Source of the DNA: an uncultured Persicobacter sp.
GTDB taxonomy: Bacteria > Bacteroidota > Bacteroidia > Cytophagales > Cyclobacteriaceae
Length of the DNA stretch: 64,000 nucleotides
Direction of reading: 5' to 3'
NCBI GenBank assembly: GCA_947498325.1
Contig: CANMKE010000012.1
Coordinates: forward strand, 59,165-123,164
Both the position numbers and the translations under genes were made by a program. Positions 1 through 7,935 of the stretch are shown piece by piece. The notes below the pieces were generated by a model. It did not search any database and had not been told where the DNA came from. It worked only from the letters and a program-made list of their open reading frames with translations. How positions within the stretch are numbered: position 1 is the first letter of the stretch; each line of letters begins with the position of its first letter.

Positions 1-2872
1 CCTGTGCTGCTGCTTGCTTTTCCATGGACAGATCCATATTTGAAGGAATCTGATAAGGAATATCAACCGTAAACACCGAGCCGACCTGCTCCTGACTGCT
101 TACCTTCACATCCCCACCTTGCAGCTCACATAATCGTTTTGTGATGGTCAAGCCCAAACCTGTGCCGCCGAATTTCCTTGTCGTATCAGTACTCACCTGA
201 CTGAAGCTCTGAAAGATGGTATCCAATTTATCTTCAGGAATTCCGATTCCAGTATCGACGACCTGAAAGCGGATTTTGCAGGTTTCTTCAGTAACTTTGA
301 GCGCCTTCACCTTCACCTCTACCGAACCAACAGCGGTAAATTTAATGGCATTGTTGATCAGGTTCACCAAAATCTGCCGAATCCGAACAGGATCCCCAAT
401 CACCGCCTCGGGGACATTATCATCAACACTAAGCTTGAGGCCTATCCGTTTTTCTATGGCCTTGAACTGCAGCATGTCTGTCACCCCTTCAATATCTTTT
501 TTCAAATGAAAAGGAACCTTCTCAATATCCAGCTTACCAGATTCTATTTTTGAGAAATCAAGAATATCGTTGATCAACCCCAGAAGACTTTCTCCCGAAA
601 ACTTCAGCTTACTCAGATAATCCAATTGGTCTTCCCGCGGATTTTCCTCCAGCAGAATATGCGACAAGCCCACTACGGCATTCATCGGCGTACGAATTTC
701 ATGACTCATGGTAGACAGGAACTGCGCCTTGGTTTTCGAGGCTTCCTCGGCCTTCAGCCGCGCTTCAATCAATTCTTCTTTCCGCTGCTTTTCTTCGGTT
801 ACAAATTGAGAAAAAATCAGCACCCCACCGATTTCATAATCATCCGTAAACCAGGGGCGCATCTCCCACTTGGCCCATTCCTCCTTGCCATCGCACCTGA
901 ACACCTGCATTTCCTCTTCTTCCTCATAAACCCCTTTCAGGCCACGGGTAAGTAAAAAATCAATGAGCTGAGAGGTTTCGGGAAAAATCGAATGATAGGA
1001 CTCCCCGATCAGTTGTAATTTTTTTGTGCGATAATCCTCTTTGAATCGATCACTCACGGCCACAAATCGCAGTTCATTGTCCAGCATCGCAATGGCTGCG
1101 GGAGCATCCCCGACAAAAGCCTTCAGCGACACCATATTCTTGCGCAGGTGCTCTTCGGCTTTCTTTTTATGCTGAATATCGTTGAGGGTCAGTAAAACCT
1201 CCTTCACTTTCTCTTTTTCTACTGAAAATGGGCAAATAACCACCTGATACCAATGAATGGCACCTGAGCCTTTATTGACCTGAATTTCTATCGACACCTT
1301 GCTGTCTGTTCCCGAAGAGGCAACATTGTTCACTTCGTACTGTAACAATTCAAGATCGGCACGAGACAACAACTTCCGCCAGCGTTCCATTTCAGGCTGT
1401 TCCGTACCATAGGCCATCTCATTCCAGAAAGAGCGGTTCTCATAAGTAATTTTGTACTTTTTGATGTCCATCACGACAATCAAATTCGGGGAAGATTTCA
1501 TCACCTGCTCCACCGCAAGGTCCTGCTTTTTCAGCCGTTCTTCAGTATCTTTTTGCGCCTGCACATTCTGAATGGTTCCACGAAGTGCCGACACCTGCCC
1601 ATCTGTTTCACTAATTTCCCCCACAATTTTTACCCACACCTGCTCACCACTGCCCAGCGACAATTGCAGTTCTTTATCAAAACAGTGATCGTTGATTTGC
1701 AACATCGACAGAAAATCTTCCACAGTGGCGATAGAGAACATTTGTAGCCATTCTTGCAGGCTGCGCAGCCCTCCCTGACTTACCTTCAGGATATGATATA
1801 CCTGAGCGGTACACCTCACCTGTTGCTTGGCAATATCAACATCGAAGCCACCAATACCCGCAATCGCCTGTGTACCATTTAGCAGGGTTTCCATCTGTTT
1901 TTCGGCTTCCACATTGCGCAAGGTCATCAGAAAAACTGCGTTTTCATCCAATTTAATACACTTGAGCTTGGCTTCCATCCAAATTAATTCCTCATTTCTG
2001 CAAATACACTCGAGGGTAACCTGCTCATTTTCACCTGCCATTACCCGCTGCAAGGCCTCTTCAAAGGGAGGATGATACTTGCTGGCGATAATTGAAGTAA
2101 CGGTACCACGGACGATATCCTCCGGTGCATAACCCAGTTGATCCGAGCAAGAGGGCGAGATATAGTCAACCACACCCGAAGCACTCAGGAGTACAATAAT
2201 CTCTGTAATATTTTCACTGATCGACCGAAAACGATGCTCCTGCAACATCAAGCTGTCTTTGGTTTTTGATAATACCGCCATGGCTTCTTCAAGCTCCATA
2301 TCACGGGCCAAAATCTGCTTATTATTGTCTTCCAAAGTTTTGGATTTGGACTTCACTTTAGCGATCAATGGGCGGGTAACAAAAATATAGCCGACAATGA
2401 GCAGAAAAAAGATACAGAAGATCAGGCCGATGGTCAGCTGGATCAGCTGTTGATTTTGCAGCTTAAAACGCAGGGAAAGAAAATCCCGAAGATCCAGCAG
2501 ATGATTTTCAATACGGCTGATTTTTATCAGGGCCTTCGCTTCGGATTGTGAGCCATTCGCTTTTAACTCATTGAGGGTTTGAATATCATTTTCAATGGCA
2601 TTGATTATCATTTGCCACTCCCCTGAAAAAGCGATGCCTTCAGACTGCTGCATCACCTGTCGGTAACCTGCTTCAATATCCTTCCATCGCAATGGGCTTG
2701 CGTTTAAATGAATGGACTGAATCCTTTTAAGCTGTTGATCGACCACCTCGATCAATAGGTCTTGTTGGTGTTGCTTGCGTGAATAAAAAAATAACACTAA
2801 CTGCGCCCCCACCAAAAGGATGAAAAGGAAATAAGCTAAAATAATATTTAAACGCTTTAATCGATTGGGCAT
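1..2872 (-). CDS. Multi-PAS membrane sensor histidine kinase (3' end outside window)
   Basis: Inner-membrane sensor kinase, partial: about 957 residues are visible and the C-terminus lies beyond the left edge. Translation from the ATG at 2870-2872 gives TM1 (about residues 9-29), a roughly 115-residue periplasmic segment and TM2 (about 146-166). A coiled linker and about four PAS-like domains follow between residues 210 and 690. The kinase core is clear: H-box SHEIRTPMN with the phospho-acceptor His near residue 724, N-box LVNLINNAIKF, G1 DTGIGI, F-box FSQV and G2 GGTGLGL. The HATPase domain is nearly complete, so the edge cuts just after the kinase core. A receiver domain, which would make it a hybrid kinase, cannot be seen or excluded. 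PAS ligands and output are unknown. No partner regulator lies on the visible side. Confidence 0.93.
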   Translation of the reverse strand, partial: MPNRLKRLNIILAYFLFILLVGAQLVLFFYSRKQHQQDLLIEVVDQQLKRIQSIHLNASPLRWKDIEAGYRQVMQQSEGIAFSGEWQMIINAIENDIQTLNELKANGSQSEAKALIKISRIENHLLDLRDFLSLRFKLQNQQLIQLTIGLIFCIFFLLIVGYIFVTRPLIAKVKSKSKTLEDNNKQILARDMELEEAMAVLSKTKDSLMLQEHRFRSISENITEIIVLLSASGVVDYISPSCSDQLGYAPEDIVRGTVTSIIASKYHPPFEEALQRVMAGENEQVTLECICRNEELIWMEAKLKCIKLDENAVFLMTLRNVEAEKQMETLLNGTQAIAGIGGFDVDIAKQQVRCTAQVYHILKVSQGGLRSLQEWLQMFSIATVEDFLSMLQINDHCFDKELQLSLGSGEQVWVKIVGEISETDGQVSALRGTIQNVQAQKDTEERLKKQDLAVEQVMKSSPNLIVVMDIKKYKITYENRSFWNEMAYGTEQPEMERWRKLLSRADLELLQYEVNNVASSGTDSKVSIEIQVNKGSGAIHWYQVVICPFSVEKEKVKEVLLTLNDIQHKKKAEEHLRKNMVSLKAFVGDAPAAIAMLDNELRFVAVSDRFKEDYRTKKLQLIGESYHSIFPETSQLIDFLLTRGLKGVYEEEEEMQVFRCDGKEEWAKWEMRPWFTDDYEIGGVLIFSQFVTEEKQRKEELIEARLKAEEASKTKAQFLSTMSHEIRTPMNAVVGLSHILLEENPREDQLDYLSKLKFSGESLLGLINDILDFSKIESGKLDIEKVPFHLKKDIEGVTDMLQFKAIEKRIGLKLSVDDNVPEAVIGDPVRIRQILVNLINNAIKFTAVGSVEVKVKALKVTEETCKIRFQVVDTGIGIPEDKLDTIFQSFSQVSTDTTRKFGGTGLGLTITKRLCELQGGDVKVSSQEQVGSVFTVDIPYQIPSNMDLSMEKQAAAQ

Positions 2873-3157
2873 AGTTCGAAGGAAATTAATGTACTAATAC
2901 ATAGCATATCGTTAGTTTAAGGAATACCAATGAATTTATACATACTCATTGAATGCTAAAACTTACACCTGAAAACCCCCTGTTTTCCATAACCCGTCGG
3001 GTATTGGCTACCGATCACCAATGTAATATCCGTGCATATTTTTAATCGCTACAAAAAACACCCCTATCGCCACTGAGGGGCGAAAAAAAACTTTTCACTC
3101 AAATCATCTAACCCTCAACCGCTTATCAAAATTTGTTATTTTTTATCCTTTGAACTG
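2873..3157. other. Non-coding spacer between kinase and tRNA-Leu
   Basis: AT-rich spacer between the divergent kinase gene and the tRNA. I see no credible reading frame. It holds one terminator-like hairpin reading to the left (separate entry) and otherwise no recognisable element. Confidence 0.6.
3053..3090 (-). terminator. Orphan terminator-like hairpin
   Basis: On the minus strand CGCCCCT pairs with AGGGGTG across a 10-base loop, including one G-U pair, and is followed by six T after the closing base pairs. No minus-strand gene lies immediately upstream, so what it would terminate is unclear. Confidence 0.35.
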
Positions 3158-3188
3158 TTGGCTATTTGTAAAAAAGCCCTTATGTTTG
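3158..3188 (+). promoter_or_regulatory. Promoter of tRNA-Leu(GAG)
   Basis: A perfect -7 element TATGTTTG at 3181-3188 lies 20 bases after a TTG at 3158-3160, the spacing expected of Bacteroidota promoters. Transcription would start near 3195, about a dozen bases before the tRNA. Confidence 0.6.
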
Positions 3189-3206
3189 CATCGCTTTCAA
3201 ACAAAA

Positions 3207-3290
3207 GCGCACGTGGTGAAATTGGTAGACACGCCATCTTGAGGGGGTGGTGATCTCACGATCGTGGAGGTTCGAATCCTCTCGTGCGCA
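3207..3290 (+). tRNA. tRNA-Leu, anticodon GAG
   Basis: Acceptor strands GCGCACG and CGTGCGC pair perfectly, with A as discriminator. The D arm (GTG...CAC), an anticodon stem CCATC/GGTGG around loop TTGAGGG (anticodon GAG), a long class II variable arm and a T loop TTCGAAT are all present. The 3' CCA is not encoded. It reads leucine CUC/CUU codons. Confidence 0.95.
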
Positions 3291-3462
3291 CACCGACAAA
3301 GAGGTTGTATTTTTTACAACCTCTTTTTTTATGCCCAAAAATCGATGCTTCAGCTCCAGAAATCATTATTTTAGTGCCTTGTACTTTCTGAATAAGCCCA
3401 TCCTAAAAAAGTACCGGAGTGTATTTACACCCCAATCACAAGCTACCACCTGTACAACATTA

Positions 3463-4098
3463 ATGAATTTTATGCCTGAAGAATTAAACATTGACCAATG
3501 GGATCGCAAGGAACATTTTCATTTCTTCAAAGATTTCGACCAGCCGTTTTTTGGCGTCACCACAACAATTGACTGTACCACTGCCTACCAGCGATGTAAG
3601 GAAAATGGCCATTCTTTTTTCCTTTATTATCTGTATCAGTCCCTGAAAGCCGCCAACCAGATCAAACCTTTCAGCTACAGGATTCATGAAGGAAAAGTAC
3701 TTGTCTACGATCAGGTCAATGCCTCGCCAACCATTAATCGTCCCAATGGAACTTTCGGCTTTGCCTATATGGATTATTTCCCTCAGTTTGATGATTTCCT
3801 TCCTGCTGCCGCAACCGAGATTGAACGCATTCAGCAAAGCACTGGCCTTGCGCCTTCGGTTGCCGGAGAAAATGTCATTCATTATTCAGCAATTCCGTGG
3901 GTGAATTTCACCGCCCTTTCTCATGCTTCAAATTCCGCATTCAAGGACAGTTGTCCAAAAATTTCCTTCGGAAAAATGAGCTCAGAAAAAGGGCGTAAAC
4001 AGCTGCCCGTTTCAATTCATGTGCACCACGCCCTGATGGATGGTTACCATGTAGGCCTGTTTGTGGATGCTTTTCAGACACTGATGAATCAGCCATAA
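3463..4098 (+). CDS. Chloramphenicol acetyltransferase-fold acyltransferase
   Basis: About 211 residues, the normal length for the CatA family of trimeric acetyl-CoA-dependent O-acetyltransferases. The N-terminal DQWDRKEHF matches the family's QWxRKEHF opening. The C-terminal HHALMDG contains the general-base His (about residue 189) and the structural Asp-Gly, followed by the family's typical YHVG. Where CatA has WVSFT this protein has WVNFT, so the serine that helps stabilise the transition state is replaced by Asn. That weakens any inference that it acetylates chloramphenicol; the substrate is unknown. The open frame runs back into the tRNA, so the start is at 3463 or 3472; both ATGs precede the family opening. 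It is a lone gene behind the tRNA with no resistance-element context. Confidence 0.85.
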   Translation: MNFMPEELNIDQWDRKEHFHFFKDFDQPFFGVTTTIDCTTAYQRCKENGHSFFLYYLYQSLKAANQIKPFSYRIHEGKVLVYDQVNASPTINRPNGTFGFAYMDYFPQFDDFLPAAATEIERIQQSTGLAPSVAGENVIHYSAIPWVNFTALSHASNSAFKDSCPKISFGKMSSEKGRKQLPVSIHVHHALMDGYHVGLFVDAFQTLMNQP

Positions 4099-4183
4099 AT
4101 CTGACCTGGTGGGTCAAAGAATTTTTGATTTCAACTTCGGGCTTTGATGCTGCTTTTGCATCTTTGTAGTTCAGCAGAATATT

Positions 4184-4903
4184 ATGATGATGGAGAACCA
4201 AAATTTATTATTGATCAGTAACTCGACCATGCCGACAGAGGCCTACCTGGGTTACTGCAAACAAAATATCACCACTTTTTTAGGCGAGGTCAAAGAAGTA
4301 CTGTTCGTACCGTATGCGGGAGTTACTTTTTCTTATGACGACTATGCCAAAAGTGTCGCTGATGCATTGAGCCCGCTGGGGATCAAGGTTACTGGGATTC
4401 ACACGGTGGAAGACAAGCAAAAGGCCGTCGCTGAGGCTGCTTCCATTATGGTGGGCGGAGGTAACACCTTCGAGCTTCTACACCAACTTTACGAGAATGG
4501 ACTTGTGGATTTGATCAACGAAAAAGTCAGCAAGGGCACTCCTTATATTGGCTGGAGTGCAGGATCCAATATGGCCTGCCCGACGATCAAAACGACCAAC
4601 GACATGCCGATTACGATGCCTAAATCCTTCGATGCCCTGAATTTGATCCCTTTCCAGATCAATCCACATTACACCGAAGAGCGCATTCCAAACCACGGTG
4701 GCGAGACACGCCCTTTGCGTATTGAGGAGTTTTTAACCAAGAACACCGACATGGCCGTTTTGGGGCTTCCTGAAGGCTGTATGCTGGAGATTCACGGTAA
4801 ATCGATGAAATACATCGGTGGCCACGCAGGAAAACTATTCATCAATGCCAAAGAAAATAAAACGATTGACGAAAACAGTGACCTTTCTTACCTTCTGGAC
4901 TAA
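4184..4903 (+). CDS. pepE: Peptidase E (alpha-aspartyl dipeptidase)
   Basis: Cytoplasmic serine dipeptidase of family S51, which cleaves N-terminal Asp-X dipeptides. The 239-residue length is typical. The nucleophile sits in the elbow GWSAGSN (Ser about 125), preceded by the glycine-rich VGGGNTF strand. The conserved INPHYTE supplies the candidate catalytic His (about 162). There is no signal peptide. Three in-frame ATG codons lie in a row at 4184, 4187 and 4190, so the exact start is uncertain by two residues. It is a single gene, ended by the strong hairpin just downstream. Confidence 0.9.
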   Translation: MMMENQNLLLISNSTMPTEAYLGYCKQNITTFLGEVKEVLFVPYAGVTFSYDDYAKSVADALSPLGIKVTGIHTVEDKQKAVAEAASIMVGGGNTFELLHQLYENGLVDLINEKVSKGTPYIGWSAGSNMACPTIKTTNDMPITMPKSFDALNLIPFQINPHYTEERIPNHGGETRPLRIEEFLTKNTDMAVLGLPEGCMLEIHGKSMKYIGGHAGKLFINAKENKTIDENSDLSYLLD

Positions 4904-4925
4904 GTAGGATAAACTACTGTAAAGT

Positions 4926-4965
4926 AAAAAAGCCTTGGATCGATAGAGATCCAAGGCTTTTTTTG
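4926..4965 (+). terminator. Terminator of pepE (bidirectional)
   Basis: An 11-base perfect stem GCCTTGGATC(G)/GATCCAAGGC, flanked by A-run and T-run, with a 6-base loop. It can also serve purB from the other side. Confidence 0.9.
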
Positions 4966-5065
4966 TTTAATCAATACCACCGAATGCGCAATGCTCTCGG
5001 TGGATGTTCAGTGTGCACTACCGCAAATATTCCCGGCCTGCCACTTATTTTTATGATTTCAGAAA

Positions 5066-6409
5066 TTAAATTCCTGTGTAGTTCCAAGGTGTGATGGCGC
5101 GCAATTCTTCCTTAATGGCATCAGATACCTCCAGTTCATTAATGAAGCTGCCGATAGAATCTGCTGTGATCCCTTCATTGGTACGCGTCAGTGCTTTCAG
5201 TGCCTCGTATGGATTTGGGTAAGCCTCACGGCGTAAGATCGTCTGGATAGCTTCCGCCACAACAGCCCAGTTTTCTTCCAGATCCTTACGGATAACCGCT
5301 TCGTTCAACTCCAGTTTGTTGATCCCCTTTTTCAAAGAGTTCAATGCAATCACCATGTGCCCGATAGGTACACCAATGTTTCTCAATACGGTAGAATCCG
5401 TAAGGTCACGCTGCAAACGTGAGATAGGCAATTTCGCCGAAAGGTGCTCAAAAACAGCATTGGCAATACCCAAGTTTCCTTCTGCATTTTCAAAATCAAT
5501 AGGATTAACCTTATGAGGCATCGCTGAAGAACCGACTTCACCAGCTTTGATTTTTTGCTTGAAATACCCCATTGACACATATTGCCAAATATCTCTTGCG
5601 AAGTCAATCAGGATGGTATCGATACGCTTGAGGCCATCGAAATAAGCCGCAAGGTGATCGTAATGCTCGATCTGAGTTGTTGGGTGACTACGGACTAATC
5701 CAAGGTAATCAGACACAAACTGATCTCCGAAAGACTTCCAGTGAATATTTGGATAAGCAACATTGTGGGCATTGAAGTTACCCGTTGCGCCACCAAATTT
5801 GGCTGCGAAAGGCACTTGTTCCAATAGCACCATCTGGCGGGTAATACGCTCAGAAAATACTTCAATCTCTTTCCCCAAACGAGTCGGAGAGGCTGGTTGC
5901 CCATGTGTTTTAGCCAACATTGACACCGATTCCCATTCTTTGGACTTCTCGACAATCAAAGCCAGTACCTCATCCATTAAAGGCAACACTTGCTGCTCCA
6001 TCGCTTCTTTCAAAGACAAAGGTATTGAGGTGTTGTTAACATCCTGAGAAGTTAAACCAAAATGGATAAACTCTTTGTACTCCGACAAACCCAATTCATC
6101 AAATTTACCTTTGATAAAATACTCAACCGCCTTCACATCGTGATTCGTGGTTTTCTCAATTTCTTTAATCCCTTGCGCGTCTTCTTCAGTGAAATTCTGA
6201 TAAATTTCACGCAATGAATCATACATTTTGGCATCCACGCCCTCAAGCTGTGGAAGTGGGTATTCACATAAGGCAATGAAGTACTCGATCTCCACACGAA
6301 CTCGGTAATAAATCAAGCCTAATTCAGAAAAATAAGGTGATAATGGCGCTGATTGGGCTCCATAACGGCCATCAATTGGAGAAACAGCTGTAAGACGATT
6401 CAATTTCAT
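5066..6409 (-). CDS. purB: Adenylosuccinate lyase
   Basis: Cytoplasmic purine enzyme of the fumarase/aspartase superfamily. It releases fumarate from SAICAR and from adenylosuccinate, serving both IMP synthesis and AMP formation. It is 447 residues long, similar to the E. coli type. The superfamily signature SSAMPHKVNPIDFENAEG, with the mobile catalytic-serine loop, is intact. So are the N-terminal SPIDGRYG motif and the TTNHDVKAVEY segment that contributes the active-site His. The start is the only ATG placed just before LNRLTAVSPIDGRY. It is a lone gene convergent with pepE and divergent from the reductase at 6631. Confidence 0.96.
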   Translation of the reverse strand: MKLNRLTAVSPIDGRYGAQSAPLSPYFSELGLIYYRVRVEIEYFIALCEYPLPQLEGVDAKMYDSLREIYQNFTEEDAQGIKEIEKTTNHDVKAVEYFIKGKFDELGLSEYKEFIHFGLTSQDVNNTSIPLSLKEAMEQQVLPLMDEVLALIVEKSKEWESVSMLAKTHGQPASPTRLGKEIEVFSERITRQMVLLEQVPFAAKFGGATGNFNAHNVAYPNIHWKSFGDQFVSDYLGLVRSHPTTQIEHYDHLAAYFDGLKRIDTILIDFARDIWQYVSMGYFKQKIKAGEVGSSAMPHKVNPIDFENAEGNLGIANAVFEHLSAKLPISRLQRDLTDSTVLRNIGVPIGHMVIALNSLKKGINKLELNEAVIRKDLEENWAVVAEAIQTILRREAYPNPYEALKALTRTNEGITADSIGSFINELEVSDAIKEELRAITPWNYTGI

Positions 6410-6630
6410 ATCAAAAATAAACGTAAGTAGTATTTTATTTCAGCTGCGAAAATACAATTCCTAAGTAAGAATAACTAAGTGAAAGGCATAAAATGGCACA
6501 AATCCCTGATGGTGGGCAAACAGGCGTGGTTTTATGAAAATAATTTTATTATTGAAAGGACTTTATTTAACTTTCTGCCTTGAACACCCTGTTAAAATCA
6601 AACAAAATCTCGATAAAAAATTCACATTCC

Positions 6631-7707
6631 ATGGCATTTTCATTTTTTAAAAAGAACAGCGAGACCAACAACCCGACAGATGACGGGCTGAAAGTCAAAC
6701 AGATTATCAAGGAAACCACTGATACTGTCAGCCTTGTTTTCGAAAACCCAAACTGGCAATATCAGTCGGGGCAGTTCCTGAGCTTGAGTTTCCCGATCGA
6801 TGGAAAAGAAGAAACAAGATCTTACTCCTTGTGCAGCGCACCCAATACAGATCAGGATTTGGCCGTTACTGTGAAGCGTGTTGAAGGCGGGCTGATTTCG
6901 AATTATATCAATGATCAAGTCAAGGAAGGCGACCACATCAAGGTCATTGCGCCTGCGGGGGTATTTACCCTGCCAGAAAGCAAAGGAAATGCTTTTCTTT
7001 TCTTTGGTGCAGGCAGTGGCATTACGCCATTGTTTTCGATGATCAAGACTATTCTTCATCAGGAAGCGGACACACACATTACGCTCGTTTACACCAACCG
7101 ACATGAGGACAGCATTATTTTCAAGGCCTCATTGGCAGCCTTGGAAGTGCAGCATGCAAACTTCAAGGTCATTCACATTTTAACGCGCCCTACGGCAGAA
7201 TGGCAAGGAAAAACAGGGCGTTTGAATGCCGATGATATTCAGGCGATTTACAATGAATTCCCTGCAAAGGACCAACTGCATGTGTACTCTTGTGGGCCAG
7301 CGCCAATGATGGATTTAGTGGCTGAAACTTTGCAAAAAGCGGGAGTTGCTGAACAGGCCATTCATCAGGAACGATTCACGGCAAGTACAGGTCTCACGGA
7401 GTCGGAATCGGAATCGGAATCGGAAGAGATTGTGAAGCAGCTGGTAAAAATCCGCCTGGATGGCGAAGAACATGAAGTGGAGGTTAATCCTGACCAGACC
7501 ATTCTTGAGGCTGCACTGGACCAGGATATTGACATGCCCTTCTCTTGCCAAAGTGGTTTGTGTACCGCCTGCCGCGGGCGTTGTACCGAAGGAAAAGTGG
7601 TGATGGAAGAGGATGATGGGCTTTCAGAAGATGAGCTTGACGGCGGTTATGTGCTGACTTGCGTGAGCCATCCTAAAAGCGCAGGAGTAGTGATAGAAAT
7701 TGAGTAA
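6631..7707 (+). CDS. Flavin reductase fused to 2Fe-2S ferredoxin (PaaE/HmpC-like)
   Basis: Single-chain NAD(P)H-dependent electron-transfer protein of 358 residues. It has an N-terminal FAD-binding barrel (RSYSLCS), an NAD-binding domain (GAGSGITPLFS; YSCGPAPMM) and a C-terminal plant-type ferredoxin. The ferredoxin cysteines are CQSGLCTACRGRC plus the distal LTC, giving the Cx4Cx2C...C arrangement. This is the layout of PaaE-type oxygenase reductases, but no oxygenase or hydroxylase lies nearby, so the electron acceptor is unknown. The frame extends upstream through a TTG at 6580; the ATG at 6631 is preferred because homologous proteins begin close to the barrel domain. The linker between reductase and ferredoxin is encoded by four copies of TCGGAA. 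Confidence 0.88.
   Translation: MAFSFFKKNSETNNPTDDGLKVKQIIKETTDTVSLVFENPNWQYQSGQFLSLSFPIDGKEETRSYSLCSAPNTDQDLAVTVKRVEGGLISNYINDQVKEGDHIKVIAPAGVFTLPESKGNAFLFFGAGSGITPLFSMIKTILHQEADTHITLVYTNRHEDSIIFKASLAALEVQHANFKVIHILTRPTAEWQGKTGRLNADDIQAIYNEFPAKDQLHVYSCGPAPMMDLVAETLQKAGVAEQAIHQERFTASTGLTESESESESEEIVKQLVKIRLDGEEHEVEVNPDQTILEAALDQDIDMPFSCQSGLCTACRGRCTEGKVVMEEDDGLSEDELDGGYVLTCVSHPKSAGVVIEIE
7402..7425 (+). repeat. Hexanucleotide microsatellite (TCGGAA)x4
   Basis: Four perfect tandem TCGGAA units lie inside the reductase-ferredoxin gene and encode alternating Glu-Ser in the inter-domain linker. Gain or loss of units would keep the frame and change linker length. Confidence 0.95.
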
Positions 7708-7891
7708 AACTCCACCCTAAAAAAGCTGATGATTGATTTGATTATTCAATTAATTCATTGATATTAAGAAGGTCTTACCATTATAGTTAAAGACTGTTAT
7801 TCAATACTTTAGAATTGCACCAATTAACTTTATGGGGTAAATTTTAGTCAGGAGATCAGTGTTTTGCCACGCTGATCTTCTTATCTTTCAC

Positions 7892-7934
7892 AAAAAAAGC
7901 GTCAGAAAAAATCTCTTTTCTGACGCTTTTTTTT
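7892..7934 (-). terminator. Terminator of the PBP1A gene (bidirectional)
   Basis: Stem AGCGTCAGAAAA/TTTTCTGACGCT with A-run and T-run on either side. It lies directly after the PBP1A stop codon and can also stop the reductase transcript. Confidence 0.88.
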
Positions 7935-7935
7935 A

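Noticed and set aside
3247..3462. N-terminal extension of the CAT-fold gene into the tRNA
   Set aside because: It overlaps tRNA-Leu(GAG), and the family alignment begins just after 3472.
3463..4098. CAT-fold gene as an acquired antibiotic-resistance gene
   Set aside because: No mobile-element context, and an active-site substitution makes the classical activity doubtful.
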